From Synechococcus sp. UW69 (lineage in GTDB: Bacteria; Cyanobacteriota; Cyanobacteriia; PCC-6307; Cyanobiaceae), in assembly GCF_900474185.1 (NCBI RefSeq), contig NZ_UCNW01000009.1:248001-312000 (forward strand): a stretch of 64,000 nt of DNA, given 5' to 3'. This document shows positions 18,219 through 27,366 of the stretch, in pieces. The notes below the pieces were generated by a model. The model saw only the letters and a program-made list of their open reading frames with translations. It did not search any database and had not been told where the DNA came from. The position numbers and the translations under genes were made by a program. Each line of letters begins with the position of its first letter. Positions within the stretch are counted from its first letter, which is position 1.

Positions 18219-19285
18219 CCCGCTCCATTGGTGTCATTGGTGCTGGAGCCATTGGCCTCAGCACCGCCTGGCATCTGGCCCAACGAGGTCATCATGTCTC
18301 TGTTTACGACCCTCGCCTGAACGACCCCGTTCATCGCCAGGGATCGGCAAACGATCTCAGTGGCACGTCAGCCTCTCTTGGGGTGCTGATGGGACATGTG
18401 TTTCGCCGCAGCAGCGGGCGGGGCTGGAGGCTTCGCCGCCGGAGCATGGAGCTCTGGCCGCAATGGATCAGAGCGCTTCAAACGCACCAGCCTGAGCTCA
18501 AGCTCCATCTGGGCTTATTGCAAATCGCCGAGGACGAACAAGCGGCTGAACGGATGGAGTGGCTTGCTAGCCAACGCGTCGACCTGGGCCTGGAAATAGT
18601 CTCCAAAGAAGTGCTGAACAAGGTCTGGCCGACGGCCAGCCATGGTGGGCTCCACTCGCTTCAAGACGGTCGAATCGACCCGCTGCTGCTTCAGCAAGCT
18701 CTGCGAGAGGCTCTGAATGAACAGAGCGTGAAGCAGACCACCACAGCAGTGGTCCACCTGGAGCGCAACAAAAACCGGTGGAGTGTGCATCGAGCTGACG
18801 GTGAGAGCACAATCCATGACGTCGTTGTGCTGTCCACAGCACTGACCACGGATGCTCTGCTGGAACCCCTGGGCCACGCCCGAGCGATGACGCCGGTGTT
18901 GGGCCAGGCTCTGTCACTCCAGCTAACGACGGGGCCAACGAGCTGGACCCACTGGCCCTCAGTGCTGGTGGATCAGGGCTTCAACCTGATTCCCACATCA
19001 CCCGGGCGCTTGCTGCTTGGGGCCACCGTGGAACCGGGTGATTGCGCTTCGGCAGACCCTCTGATCTTGATGCGCAGCCTGAATGAACGGGCACCTGCAT
19101 GGCTGCGCACTGCCACCGTGTTGAGCCACTGGAGCGGCCTGCGAGCCCGACCCGTGGATCGCCCTGCACCGCTGCTGGAGGAGCTGGAGCCTGGACTGAT
19201 TCTTGCCAGCGGGCATTACCGCAATGGCGTGCTGCTCGCACCTGCCACAGCGGAGTGGGTTGCCGCTGCACTCGAGCAGCCATGA
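18215..19285 (+). CDS. FAD-dependent amino-acid oxidase-like protein (DadA/ThiO type), proposed CTG start
   Basis: About 356 residues. The first conventional start, GTG 18383, would remove the FAD-binding Rossmann motif. The open frame upstream encodes SIGVIGAGAIGLSTAWHL, a complete GxGxxG dinucleotide-binding motif, followed by an acidic-end strand VSVYD. The only plausible start is CTG 18215, overlapping the psbQ stop as CTGA, with GAGG 7 bases upstream; ATT 18227 is an alternative. The C-terminal part has WSGLRARPVDRPAPLLEEL and ILASGHYRNGVLLAPATA, typical of the DAAO fold (glycine oxidase, D-amino-acid dehydrogenase). Substrate cannot be assigned. It is convergent with dnaK, with a shared hairpin between them. 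Confidence 0.85.
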   Translation: MTRSIGVIGAGAIGLSTAWHLAQRGHHVSVYDPRLNDPVHRQGSANDLSGTSASLGVLMGHVFRRSSGRGWRLRRRSMELWPQWIRALQTHQPELKLHLGLLQIAEDEQAAERMEWLASQRVDLGLEIVSKEVLNKVWPTASHGGLHSLQDGRIDPLLLQQALREALNEQSVKQTTTAVVHLERNKNRWSVHRADGESTIHDVVVLSTALTTDALLEPLGHARAMTPVLGQALSLQLTTGPTSWTHWPSVLVDQGFNLIPTSPGRLLLGATVEPGDCASADPLILMRSLNERAPAWLRTATVLSHWSGLRARPVDRPAPLLEELEPGLILASGHYRNGVLLAPATAEWVAAALEQP

Positions 19286-19309
19286 AAAAAGGGCCCCGCA
19301 GGGCCCTAA
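19286..19309 (-). terminator. Rho-independent terminator for dnaK
   Basis: Read on the minus strand, GGGCCC, a short loop and GGGCCC are followed directly by six T residues. The stem lies 20-45 bases past the dnaK stop. On the plus strand the A-run precedes the hairpin, so it is not a good terminator for the oxidoreductase gene. Confidence 0.85.
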
Positions 19310-19329
19310 CGCGTCGATGGATCAACCGA

Positions 19330-21243
19330 TCACTTGGTCTCAGTGAACTCCGCGTCGATAACGTCGTCGCTGGCGTCACCACCACCGGCGTTAGCACCGG
19401 CACCGGCATCAGCACCAGGAGCTCCGCCGCCCGCTGCAGCACCCTCCTGCTGATAGACGGAAGCACCAACGGTGTAGAGCTCCTGCTGCAGTTCCTCCAG
19501 CAGGGTCTTCATCGCGTCGTAGTCGTCTTTCTCGGTGGCTTCCTTGAGCTGGAGGCGCTTCTCCTCCAGCTTCGCCTTGGCGTCAGCATCGACTTTGTCG
19601 CCCAGTTCGCCCATCTGCTTTTCAGCTTGATAAACGAGGGTTTCGGCCTGGTTCTTAAGGTCGATCTTCTCGCGCTTCTCCTTGTCAGCGCTGGCATTGG
19701 CCTCGGCGTCCTTCACCATCTTGTCGACTTCGGTATCCGACAGGGTCGAGGCACCGGTGATCGAGATGGACTGCTCCTTGCCGCTGCCCTTGTCCTTAGC
19801 GGTGACGCTGAGGATGCCGTTGGCATCGATGTCGAAGGTCACCTCGATCTGAGGCACGCCGCGGGGTGCCGGAGGAATGCCATCAAGACGGAAGGTTCCG
19901 AGCGACTTGTTGTCGGATGCCATCTCGCGCTCGCCCTGGAGCACGTGAATCTCCACGTTGGTCTGACCATCCACAGCCGTGGAGTAGGTCTCTGTCTTCT
20001 TGGTGGGAACCGTGGTGTTGCGGGTGATCATCTTGGTCATCACACCGCCGAGGGTCTCCACACCCAGAGAGAGGGGCGTGACGTCGAGAAGAAGGATGTC
20101 CTTCACCTCTCCGGCCAGCACACCGCCCTGGATGGCAGCTCCAACAGCCACCACCTCGTCGGGGTTCACCGTCTGGTTGGGATCTTTACCGGTGATGCGC
20201 TTGACCAGTTCCAGCACCGCCGGGATGCGGGTGGAACCACCCACCATCACGATCTCGTCCAGCTCACCGGAAGAGAGCTTGGCGTCCTTGAGCGCCTGCT
20301 CCACGGGCATGGCACAACGATCAATCAGCTTGGAGGCCAGTTCCTCGAACTTGGCGCGGGTCAAGGTGAGGTCTAGGTGCTTCGGACCCTCGGGCGTTGC
20401 CGTGATGAACGGCAGGTTGATCTCGCTCTGAGTGGCATTGGACAGCTCAACCTTGGCCTTTTCAGCGGCCTCGGTCAGACGCTGCAGAGCCTGCTTGTCC
20501 TGACGAAGATCAATACCTTCGTTGGATTTGAAGGTCTCGGCCAGGTGATCCACGATCACCTTGTCAAAATCGTCACCGCCGAGGTGGGTGTCTCCGGCGG
20601 TGGAGAGCACCTCGAACACGCCGTCGCCGACTTCCAAAACGGAAACGTCGAAGGTGCCGCCGCCGAGGTCGAAGACCAAGATGCGCTCATTGCTCTTCTT
20701 ATCGAGGCCATAGGCCAGAGCCGCAGCGGTGGGCTCGTTGATGATGCGCAGCACCTCAAGGCCAGCGATCTTGCCGGCGTCCTTGGTGGCCTGGCGCTGG
20801 GAATCGTTGAAGTAGGCGGGAACCGTGATCACCGCCTGGGTGACGGTTTCACCGAGATACTTTCCGGCATCCTCAGACAGCTTGCGCAATACCTGCGCTG
20901 AGACCTCCTCAGGTGCGAATTGCTTTTCGAGAACCGGGCACTTCACCTTCACGTTGGAGCCGGCCTTCTCAACGCCGTAGCTCACCTCCTTCGATTCCTC
21001 GTTCACCTCATCGACACGACGGCCAATGAAGCGTTTGACGGAATAAAACGTGTTGTCCGGGTTCATCACCGCCTGACGTTTGGCGATCTGACCCACCAAC
21101 TGATCCTGGTTCTTGGTGTAAGCAACCACGGAGGGCGTCGTGCGGAAGCCCTCGGCGTTTGCGATCACGGTGGGCTTGCCGCCCTCCATCACGGAAACAC
21201 AGCTGTTCGTGGTGCCAAGGTCAATGCCGACAACCTTTCCCAT
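19330..21243 (-). CDS. dnaK: Chaperone protein DnaK (Hsp70)
   Basis: 637 residues, full length. The ATPase domain has [60 protein letters not shown] and MVGGSTRIP. The substrate-binding domain follows ([17 protein letters not shown]), and the tail ends [16 protein letters not shown], resembling the essential DnaK2-type chaperone of cyanobacteria. A strong Shine-Dalgarno sequence, AGGAGGTG, lies 6 bases upstream of the ATG. No CIRCE element or grpE/dnaJ gene is nearby. The 3' end has a Gly/Ala-rich linker. Confidence 0.97.
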   Translation of the reverse strand: MGKVVGIDLGTTNSCVSVMEGGKPTVIANAEGFRTTPSVVAYTKNQDQLVGQIAKRQAVMNPDNTFYSVKRFIGRRVDEVNEESKEVSYGVEKAGSNVKVKCPVLEKQFAPEEVSAQVLRKLSEDAGKYLGETVTQAVITVPAYFNDSQRQATKDAGKIAGLEVLRIINEPTAAALAYGLDKKSNERILVFDLGGGTFDVSVLEVGDGVFEVLSTAGDTHLGGDDFDKVIVDHLAETFKSNEGIDLRQDKQALQRLTEAAEKAKVELSNATQSEINLPFITATPEGPKHLDLTLTRAKFEELASKLIDRCAMPVEQALKDAKLSSGELDEIVMVGGSTRIPAVLELVKRITGKDPNQTVNPDEVVAVGAAIQGGVLAGEVKDILLLDVTPLSLGVETLGGVMTKMITRNTTVPTKKTETYSTAVDGQTNVEIHVLQGEREMASDNKSLGTFRLDGIPPAPRGVPQIEVTFDIDANGILSVTAKDKGSGKEQSISITGASTLSDTEVDKMVKDAEANASADKEKREKIDLKNQAETLVYQAEKQMGELGDKVDADAKAKLEEKRLQLKEATEKDDYDAMKTLLEELQQELYTVGASVYQQEGAAAGGGAPGADAGAGANAGGGDASDDVIDAEFTETK

Positions 21244-21359
21244 CGTTGCCCACCTCCTGAGATGGTGATTTGAATGGGCTCATCCTCCACATCAGACCCG
21301 GTGACAGGCGAGGTGTGGTTCCCGAACAGGCAGGCTGGTGGAGCGATCCGGCCCTGGCA

Positions 21360-22229
21360 ATGATCAACGGCGGCACCAGCCTTTTGGGCCTGCTCGGCAA
21401 TCCAGTGCGCCACTCGCTTTCGCCGGTGATGCACAACGCAGCCCTCGAATCAATGGGGCTCAACTGGCGCTACCTGGCCCTTCCTTGCGAAACCAAGAGC
21501 CTTGATTTGGTGTTGCAGGGTCTCAGGGCCGTTGGCTGCCAGGGCCTCAACGTCACCATCCCGCACAAGCAGGCCATCGCTGAACTTTGTAATGAGCTGA
21601 GCCCTCTGGCGCGGCGACTTGGTGCCGTCAACACCCTGGTTCCAGGGGTCGACGGTGGCTGGTACGGCACCAACACCGACGTGGAGGGCTTTCTGGCACC
21701 ACTTGGTGCCAACGAAGACTGGGCCGGACGCGATGCCGTGGTGATCGGCTGCGGCGGATCGGCCCGTGCGGTGGTCGCCGGCCTGCAAAGCCTGAAGCTG
21801 AACACAATCACCGTGGTGGGACGACGAAGCGAAGCCTTGCAGGCCTTCAACACCGATCTGCAACAAGAGAATGCCCCTTTAACGGCCTGCCTCGAGAACG
21901 CGCCCCAGCTCAAAGAAGCCGTCGCCCAAGCAGCTCTCGTGGTGAACACGACCCCGGTGGGAATGGCAAAGCACGGTGACCCCAAAGCAATGCCCCTGGG
22001 TGCGGAACTCTGGTCAGGGCTGAGCCCAAAGGCGGTTTTGTACGACCTCATTTACACACCAAGGCCCACCAGCTGGCTCACTACCGGGCAACGCCGCGGC
22101 CATCGCTGCATCGATGGCCTCGAGATGCTGGTGCAGCAGGGCGCTGCATCGCTGCGGCTTTGGAGTGGACGCCATGACGTTCCAACCGAGGCGATGCGAA
22201 GCGCCGCCGAGACTGCTCTTGCGACCTAA
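21360..22229 (+). CDS. aroE: Shikimate dehydrogenase (NADP+)
   Basis: 289 residues from ATG 21360 (MINGGTSLLGLLGNPVRHSLSP), which places the substrate-binding motif at the usual distance from the start; a longer frame back to 21270 adds 30 residues unlike the family. It reduces 3-dehydroshikimate to shikimate. The catalytic Lys/Asp pair is in NVTIPHKQA and YGTNTDVEGF. The NADP-binding loop is GCGGSARAVVAGL with the basic VGRRSE after it, indicating NADP preference. It is divergent from dnaK. A Tic20-type gene starts 25 bases after the stop. Confidence 0.95.
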   Translation: MINGGTSLLGLLGNPVRHSLSPVMHNAALESMGLNWRYLALPCETKSLDLVLQGLRAVGCQGLNVTIPHKQAIAELCNELSPLARRLGAVNTLVPGVDGGWYGTNTDVEGFLAPLGANEDWAGRDAVVIGCGGSARAVVAGLQSLKLNTITVVGRRSEALQAFNTDLQQENAPLTACLENAPQLKEAVAQAALVVNTTPVGMAKHGDPKAMPLGAELWSGLSPKAVLYDLIYTPRPTSWLTTGQRRGHRCIDGLEMLVQQGAASLRLWSGRHDVPTEAMRSAAETALAT

Positions 22230-22254
22230 CGTCGCAGTAAGTCCTAGCCCCACC

Positions 22255-22731
22255 GTGCAGATTCCCCTCTGGCAGCGGCTACTCGCACCGCTGGTGTACC
22301 TGCTCCCCTGGAGTGACGCCATTCCCTTTGGCCTAGGGGCTGACGGTGTGTTTAACCAGATCCCTTTGCTCAGACTGCTGATCGTTCCAGCAGTGCCTCT
22401 GATCCAACTGAATCGGGGGGTGCCTTTTGGTGGCCTGCTGCTGTTCTTCGTGCTTTTTCTGGCGGTGGTTCGGAATCCAGCCGTTCCCTACTTCCTGCGA
22501 TTCAACACTCTGCAGGCCTTGCTCACAGACATCGTGATCGTTGTTCTGAGCTTTGCCTTTGGAATCCTGCTCCAACCGATTGCTGGAGGCAGCTTGCTGC
22601 TGAGCACCCTGTCCAGCACGATCGTGATCGCGGTGCTGGCCATTCTGGTGTTCGCTCTTGTGGAGTGCTGGCGAGGGCGTGAACCGGATCTGCCAGGCAT
22701 CAGCCAAGCCGTGCGCATGCAGCTCTACTGA
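22255..22731 (+). CDS. Tic20 family membrane protein
   Basis: 158 residues from GTG 22255 (MQIPLWQRLLAPLVYLLPWSDAIPFG); the frame upstream overlaps aroE and is not membrane-like. Four hydrophobic segments and the LVYLLPWSDAIPFG start match cyanobacterial homologues of Tic20, a component of the chloroplast inner-envelope protein translocon. The bacterial function is not established. It lies between aroE and rpsF on the same strand, 80 bases before rpsF. Confidence 0.75.
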   Translation: MQIPLWQRLLAPLVYLLPWSDAIPFGLGADGVFNQIPLLRLLIVPAVPLIQLNRGVPFGGLLLFFVLFLAVVRNPAVPYFLRFNTLQALLTDIVIVVLSFAFGILLQPIAGGSLLLSTLSSTIVIAVLAILVFALVECWRGREPDLPGISQAVRMQLY

Positions 22732-22772
22732 AGGTGGAGGGGCACACCAGGGGATAAGGTGTTGGATCCGTC

Positions 22773-22788
22773 GCTCACTCCGGTGAGC
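22773..22788 (+). promoter_or_regulatory. Hairpin in the rpsF leader
   Basis: Perfect 6-bp stem GCTCAC/GTGAGC with loop TCCG, 24 bases upstream of the rpsF ATG. There is no T-run, so it is not a terminator. Bacterial rpsF leaders often carry an S6:S18-binding hairpin with a CCG element; this one has CCG in the loop, but I cannot confirm that it is that motif. Confidence 0.3.
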
Positions 22789-22811
22789 CTGAAGCCCCGT
22801 TGGAGCTGCCC

Positions 22812-23198
22812 ATGACGCACGATCCGTACTACGAAACCATGTACATCCTCCGTCCGGACATTCCGGAAGAGGAGGTCGAAAGCCATGTCACCAAGTACCG
22901 CGACATGCTCGTGGAAGCCGGTGCTGATGTGCTGGACAACCAGATGCGCGGAAAGCGCCGCCTGGCCTATCCGATTGCCAAGCACAAGGAAGGCATCTAC
23001 GTGCAGCTGAGCCATAACGGTGATGGCCAGCACGTTGCTGTTCTCGAGAAGGCCATGCGCCTCAGTGAGGACGTGATCCGCTACCTGACCGTGAAGCAGG
23101 AAGGTCCCCTTCCCGCACCTCGGGTGATGCCCGGTAGTGAAGCTGCTCAGCAACAGCAAGCCGAAACAGCTACAGCTGCAGCTGCATCAGCTGACTGA
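22812..23198 (+). CDS. rpsF: 30S ribosomal protein S6
   Basis: 128 residues from ATG 22812 ([16 protein letters not shown]); an in-frame TTG four codons earlier is not preferred. S6 pairs with S18 on the platform of the small subunit. The ferredoxin-like fold is complete, with the conserved [20 protein letters not shown] region and the following helix [17 protein letters not shown]. The C-terminal ~30 residues are a Gln/Ala-rich tail ([16 protein letters not shown]). The rpsR partner is not adjacent, which is common in cyanobacteria. Confidence 0.96.
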   Translation: MTHDPYYETMYILRPDIPEEEVESHVTKYRDMLVEAGADVLDNQMRGKRRLAYPIAKHKEGIYVQLSHNGDGQHVAVLEKAMRLSEDVIRYLTVKQEGPLPAPRVMPGSEAAQQQQAETATAAAASAD

Positions 23199-23239
23199 TC
23201 AGCATTGTGTGATCCATGGGTGGGCGATAGCGTCCGTCC

Positions 23240-23590
23240 ATGGATTCACAACCTGATCAGCGTCATTCAACAGAACCCGCTTGGAACGAACGTCATGGCG
23301 ACGTTGAGGTTGTTCGGTTGTTGAAGAAAAGAATCACAGAGCTCGAAGCCGAGATCAAGGCTTACGAAGACCTTCTTGCAGAACTGCCCGACGTTTTTGA
23401 GCGTCGATTCCAGCAGCGACTTGAGCCGTTGATGGAGCGGTATCAACTACTGGCTGAACAGGTTGATCAAGAACAGAACGAGCGGCCCCAGCAGGCAGCT
23501 CTCCCTGGAACCTCAGAACCGGACAACGTCGTGCGCTTTCCGGGCCTGAGGCTCCCCAAGTTCCTGCAGAGGCAGCAGCGTTCAGCCTGA
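23240..23590 (+). CDS. Hypothetical coiled-coil protein
   Basis: 116 residues from ATG. The middle (about residues 22-80: [30 protein letters not shown], in heptad style) is predicted by eye to be a coiled coil; the tail is basic ([17 protein letters not shown]). I recognise no enzyme motif, signal peptide or membrane segment. It lies 42 bases after rpsF, so may share its transcript, and its 3' end overlaps argG by 9 bases. A structural or regulatory role is possible but unassigned. Confidence 0.65.
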   Translation: MDSQPDQRHSTEPAWNERHGDVEVVRLLKKRITELEAEIKAYEDLLAELPDVFERRFQQRLEPLMERYQLLAEQVDQEQNERPQQAALPGTSEPDNVVRFPGLRLPKFLQRQQRSA

Positions 23591-24793
23591 ACGACGGTGG
23601 GATGCTGACCAGAGCCGGGTTGGCAGACCCCAGACGTAAATGAAACCCTCCGCAGCACGGTGATCGAACTGATCCTCACTGCCGTAGGACGCCATCTCGG
23701 GAACATAAAGACTGCTGTCCGCTGAGCCGCGACCGGTGACCGTGGCTGTTCCCTTGTGGAGCCGGAGACGAACGACACCATTGACGTAGGTCTGGGTGCG
23801 ATCCATGAAGCCGTCAAGAGCATCCTTGAGGGGGCCATACCAAAGACCTTGGTAAACGAGGTCAGCCCACTGCATCTCCAATTGCCGCTTGCTACGCAGA
23901 ACATCGGCGGCCAGGGTCAGGCTTTCCAGTTCCTGGTGGGCCTGGATCAGAAGCAACAGCCCAGGCGTTTCATAGATCTCCCGGGATTTGATTCCCACCA
24001 CACGGTTCTCGATCATGTCGAGACGACCAATGCCGTGGGTTCCCGCCAAACGGTTGGCTTCACGGATCAACGCCACGGGATCCAGACGCTGCCCATTGAT
24101 CGCAACAGGATTGCCCGCTTCAAAAGCAATCTCGATCTCTTCTGAGGCATCGGGAGCAGCCTCCACCGATCGGGTCATCGCGAAGACCTCTTCCGGCGGA
24201 GCCACCATCGGATCTTCCAGAGGTCCAGCCTCGATGCTGCGGCCGAGCAGATTCAGATCAATTGAGTAGGGCGATTTCTTGCTCACCGGGGCGGGCATCC
24301 CAAAGCGTTCGCCGTAAGCAATGGTCTCCTCACGGCTCATGCCCCACTCACGGGCGGGGGTGAGGACCTTGAGATCAGGCGCCAGCGCTGCGATGGCCAC
24401 ATCAAAACGCACCTGGTCGTTGCCTTTGCCTGTACAGCCATGGGCGACAGCATCAGCACCCACTTCCCGGGCCACCTCGACAAGGCGCTTGGCGATCAGA
24501 GGCCTGGCCAGAGCGGTGGAGAGGGGGTAACGGCCTTCGTACAGGGCATTGGCACGAATCGCCGGAAAGGCGAAATCCTTGATGAACGGCTCGATCAGAT
24601 CTCCCACCAGCGACTGACTGGCACCGGCATCGAGCGCTTTCTGACGAATCGGTTCCAGCTCATCGCCCTGGCCGAGATCTGCAGCAAATGTGATCACGTC
24701 CTCCACGCCCCATTCCTGCTTGAGGTACGGGATGCAGACACTGGTATCCACTCCCCCGGAATAGGCGAGTACCACCTTCTTGGCGCGGCCCAT
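23582..24793 (-). CDS. argG: Argininosuccinate synthase
   Basis: 403 residues from ATG 24793. It joins citrulline and aspartate using ATP in arginine synthesis; argH, for the next step, is also in the window near 59 kb. The ATP pyrophosphatase P-loop is [14 protein letters not shown] at the N-terminus; the other family blocks [25 protein letters not shown] and [11 protein letters not shown] are intact. The ATG shares one base with the stop of a small upstream membrane-protein ORF (TGATG), implying coupling. Confidence 0.97.
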   Translation of the reverse strand: MGRAKKVVLAYSGGVDTSVCIPYLKQEWGVEDVITFAADLGQGDELEPIRQKALDAGASQSLVGDLIEPFIKDFAFPAIRANALYEGRYPLSTALARPLIAKRLVEVAREVGADAVAHGCTGKGNDQVRFDVAIAALAPDLKVLTPAREWGMSREETIAYGERFGMPAPVSKKSPYSIDLNLLGRSIEAGPLEDPMVAPPEEVFAMTRSVEAAPDASEEIEIAFEAGNPVAINGQRLDPVALIREANRLAGTHGIGRLDMIENRVVGIKSREIYETPGLLLLIQAHQELESLTLAADVLRSKRQLEMQWADLVYQGLWYGPLKDALDGFMDRTQTYVNGVVRLRLHKGTATVTGRGSADSSLYVPEMASYGSEDQFDHRAAEGFIYVWGLPTRLWSASHRRSG

Positions 24794-24999
24794 CAATGGG
24801 TCTCCTGATCACACTCCTCTGATTCTCTCGTCTCGCCGGCCGCATCCTGAGGTGAGGTCACAAGCAGCCATGCAGCCAACCCCGCAGCCGGAGCAAAGAC
24901 CAGGACCAGCGCCAGGATCCAGGAGGTCTGCAACGGTTCAGGCCGCTGCAGACCCCACCAGTGCAAGCCAGCACTGATCATCAGAGCCAGACCCCACAA
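24793..24999 (-). CDS. Small two-helix membrane protein coupled to argG
   Basis: 68 residues from TTG 24999. Two hydrophobic segments are visible, [17 protein letters not shown]-like and [22 protein letters not shown], followed by a charged tail. The stop and the argG ATG overlap as TGATG, the arrangement expected for translational coupling. Upstream, the same frame stays open into the divergent DUF3134 gene and encodes plausible protein (AVFELQLNKPALLIV) without an ATG, GTG or TTG, so the true start could be a CTG near 25029. Function unknown. Confidence 0.55.
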   Translation of the reverse strand: MWGLALMISAGLHWWGLQRPEPLQTSWILALVLVFAPAAGLAAWLLVTSPQDAAGETRESEECDQETH

Positions 25000-25085
25000 G
25001 ACAATCAGAAGCGCAGGTTTATTCAGCTGGAGCTCGAAAACAGCACGTGGTCTATCTTGGTTGATTGGCCTGTGTCCGTCCCTGC

Positions 25086-25355
25086 ATGAGCGATCTGGTT
25101 GATTTAAACGCCCTGGACAGCGTCAACCCGTCCCTCACCCGCTACGGGCGCCGTGACCCAGCACCCGTGCTGCCCCTGCGAGAGGAGCCCGATCTCCTGT
25201 CCTGGCTGGAAACCAGCGGCCGTCTCGTCGCGGACGAAGAATCCGGTTCCCCCGAAGTGAGCACTGTCGAAGAGGAAGAACTCTCGGCGCTCATGGGTGA
25301 GAAAGAGGATTACAACAAGGATGACGAGCAAAATGAGGAGCAGTGGGAGGACTGA
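25086..25355 (+). CDS. DUF3134-type small acidic protein
   Basis: 89 residues from ATG 25086. The first half (LTRYGRRDPAPVLPLREEPDLLSWLETSGRLVADE, in short conserved blocks) resembles the cyanobacterial DUF3134 family, recognised by the APV(L/I)PL and LLxWLExxGR segments. The second half is strongly acidic (EEEELSALMGEKEDYNKDDEQNEEQ). No membrane or signal segment. No known function. It precedes mraY by about 70 bases. Confidence 0.7.
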   Translation: MSDLVDLNALDSVNPSLTRYGRRDPAPVLPLREEPDLLSWLETSGRLVADEESGSPEVSTVEEEELSALMGEKEDYNKDDEQNEEQWED

Positions 25356-25426
25356 TGTCCCCCAACCACTGACTGGTCGTCACTGAGCGACTCATCTAGG
25401 GTCCCAGCGACCAGTCCAGTGCTGCT

Positions 25427-26527
25427 TTGCAATCCACGGATTCGATCCATCGTCCTTGGTGGGAGAACGGCTCGATTAGTGCCAGCTTGCTCATGCTGGT
25501 GGTCTTGGCGACCAGCTTTGCAGCCGACAAATGGATCCCCAATGCGCAGCTGAGCCTGCCTCTGTTGATTTCAACGGTCTGCGCAACCGCTACGGCAGCT
25601 TTAGGCATTCCGCTTCTGCGTCGCTTGAAGATGGGGCAGTTCATCCGCGAAGAGGGACCGGAATCCCATCGGAGCAAAGCGGGAACGCCAACGATGGGGG
25701 GTCTGCTCGTGGTTCCCGTCGGAGTCATTCTCGGCAGCCTGATCACGCGGGACTCCGTGGCATCGCAACAACTGCTCAGCCTGGCTTCGCTGACGTTGGC
25801 ATTCATGCTGATCGGCGGCGTCGATGACTGGAGCAGCCTCACCAAACACACGAACACAGGTCTGACAGCGCGAGGGAAATTGCTGCTGCAGGCCCTTGCG
25901 GCCCTTATCTTTCTGGTCGTCGCAGCCTGGCAGGGCTGGATCAGCAGCAGCATTGCCTTGCCTTTGGGCCTTGAACTTCCGCTGGGGATCCTGATCTGGC
26001 CTTTGGGGCTGTTTGTTGTTCTGGCGGAGAGCAATGCCACCAACCTCACCGATGGCCTGGATGGTCTGGCCAGCGGCTGTGGAGCTCTGGTGTTTACGGG
26101 TCTGGCGCTTCAGCTAATGCTGCGAGGGGACAGTGGAGATCCCGCCCTAGCTGGATTTTGCATGACCATGGCAGGGGCGTGGCTGGGATTTCTTGTGCAC
26201 AACCGAAACCCGGCTCGAGCCTTCATGGGCGACACCGGATCCCTCGCGATGGGGGCAGCCCTGAGTGGTGTCGCCCTGTTGTCCAACAGTCTTTGGCCAC
26301 TGCTGGTGATGGGAGGCGTCTTCGTGGCTGAATCCCTCTCCGTGATCATCCAGGTTTGGGTGTTCAAGGCCACGAAAGGGCCTGATGGACAAGGCCGACG
26401 CGTTTTCCGCATGGCGCCACTTCATCACCATTTTGAGCTGGGAGGCACCGATGAACGAAGCGTGGTGCCTGCGTTCTGGCTGGTGACGGCAGGGCTGGTC
26501 TTTGTAGGAGTGGTGGTACATCCCTAA
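25427..26527 (+). CDS. mraY: Phospho-N-acetylmuramoyl-pentapeptide transferase
   Basis: 366 residues with ~10 membrane segments, from a TTG start. MraY transfers phospho-MurNAc-pentapeptide from UDP to undecaprenyl phosphate, making lipid I for peptidoglycan. Signatures present: [20 protein letters not shown] (Asp-Asp pair), [25 protein letters not shown] and the cytoplasmic loop [11 protein letters not shown]. It stands apart from any other mur gene here. An AT-rich spacer follows. Confidence 0.95.
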   Translation: MQSTDSIHRPWWENGSISASLLMLVVLATSFAADKWIPNAQLSLPLLISTVCATATAALGIPLLRRLKMGQFIREEGPESHRSKAGTPTMGGLLVVPVGVILGSLITRDSVASQQLLSLASLTLAFMLIGGVDDWSSLTKHTNTGLTARGKLLLQALAALIFLVVAAWQGWISSSIALPLGLELPLGILIWPLGLFVVLAESNATNLTDGLDGLASGCGALVFTGLALQLMLRGDSGDPALAGFCMTMAGAWLGFLVHNRNPARAFMGDTGSLAMGAALSGVALLSNSLWPLLVMGGVFVAESLSVIIQVWVFKATKGPDGQGRRVFRMAPLHHHFELGGTDERSVVPAFWLVTAGLVFVGVVVHP

Positions 26528-26943
26528 GAGCGAGACAGCTGAAGTGATAGATAACCTGAAAATCTCCGCAGCAATGTGATAATTATTCAACTTAAACACA
26601 TTAAATTAGACACTCTAAGTGTCTGACGTTCATGAATAACTGAGCCAGCTCAGAAACATGATCAGGCATGAAAATAATAAGAGAAGTGATAGCACTTCTT
26701 TGAATGACCTTTACAGCGCAGCAACTCCATTTGTTACTTTTATCGATATTCTTTTCAAATAATGAGTCGTCATCAATAAAAACGATTGACATATCAAAAA
26801 TAAAAGTAGCGATTAAGAACAAAAACCAAGTGAAGATCGGATTTGAGGCAACAAGACAGTAAAAAAAAGATTTTTATATCCGTCAAGAAAGCTTTCTGCA
26901 GCTTACATGCCTTAAAATTGTGCTTTCGAGGCATCAAGGCAGG
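26528..26943. other. AT-rich intergenic spacer with two perfect inverted repeats
   Basis: About 416 bases that are strikingly A/T-rich against the GC-rich surroundings. Two perfect stem-loops are visible: AGACACT-CTA-AGTGTCT (26608-26624) and AGAAGTG-ATAG-CACTTCT (26682-26699). Neither is followed by a proper T-run. A minus-strand ORF of 73 codons (26601-26822) crosses it, but I cannot recognise its product. The spacer may hold a small RNA, a decayed gene or a strain-variable insertion site. Confidence 0.6.
26601..26822 (-). CDS. Doubtful AT-rich ORF, 73 residues
   Basis: The frame is open from ATG and encodes a hydrophobic N-terminus (MFLIATFIFDMSIVFIDDD), a middle with CC, and SELAQLFMNVRHLE near the end. 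It lacks the host's GC-rich codon bias and spans both inverted repeats of the spacer. It may be an unexpressed chance ORF, a remnant of transferred DNA or a real orphan. No Shine-Dalgarno sequence is evident. Confidence 0.2.
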   Translation of the reverse strand: MFLIATFIFDMSIVFIDDDSLFEKNIDKSNKWSCCAVKVIQRSAITSLIIFMPDHVSELAQLFMNVRHLECLI

Positions 26944-27192
26944 ATGACCTATTTCACCTGGCGTGAATCCGGTCTCACAGCTGACTGTTCGAGCCTCGAA
27001 GCGATGGCTGCCCGCTTTGAAGAGTCCGCCAGTTTGATGCGGCGCATGTCCAGCGAAGGATTCCATCTGGAACGGCATGGAACAGAGCAGCGCATCACCC
27101 ATCCCGATCCCAAGGTGTTTGAAGCCTGGGGATTCGTCAACGAAGAATCACCAGTTCGCCAACTCACGCTGATCCCCGATCTTCAGAACTGA
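26944..27192 (+). CDS. Hypothetical small protein
   Basis: 82 residues from ATG 26944 (MTYFTWRESGLTADCSSLEAM), preceded by an AGG-containing purine stretch. It is a soluble protein with helical SLEAMAARFEESASLMRRMSSEGF and a strand-like HLERHGTEQRITHPD region; composition and codon use match the host, unlike the spacer before it. I recognise no function. Its stop overlaps the start of the next small gene as TGATG, so the two are co-translated. Confidence 0.65.
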   Translation: MTYFTWRESGLTADCSSLEAMAARFEESASLMRRMSSEGFHLERHGTEQRITHPDPKVFEAWGFVNEESPVRQLTLIPDLQN

Positions 27193-27362
27193 TGGAAAAC
27201 CTGCTTGCCAAAACCGCTGAGCTACTCGCCAGCGCAGCGGCTGATCCCGATCGGGTTCTGCGTTGGGTGCTGATCTATTTCGGTGTGTCGTCGCTTGGAT
27301 TCATGGGCGTGTGGTTGATCGGAGAAGTGCGTCGTCAGAGCAACAACGCCGATTCGAACTGA
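27192..27362 (+). CDS. Small single-span membrane protein, 56 residues
   Basis: A short ORF from ATG 27192 to TGA 27360-27362. The product starts MENLLAKTAELLASAAADPD, then has one membrane segment (about residues 24-43, WVLIYFGVSSLGFMGVWLIG) and a basic cytoplasmic-type tail EVRRQSNN. The ATG overlaps the stop of the upstream gene (TGATG), strong evidence for real translation. Function unknown; it may anchor its partner to the membrane. Confidence 0.6.
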   Translation: MENLLAKTAELLASAAADPDRVLRWVLIYFGVSSLGFMGVWLIGEVRRQSNNADSN

Positions 27363-27366
27363 GCCC

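Noticed and set aside
19099-20376. 425-codon plus-strand ORF opposite dnaK
   Set aside because: It mirrors the codon structure of dnaK and gives a low-complexity, Leu/Val/Gly-rich product with no recognisable domain.
21244-21359. CIRCE element upstream of dnaK
   Set aside because: No TTAGCACTC inverted repeat is visible between dnaK and aroE.
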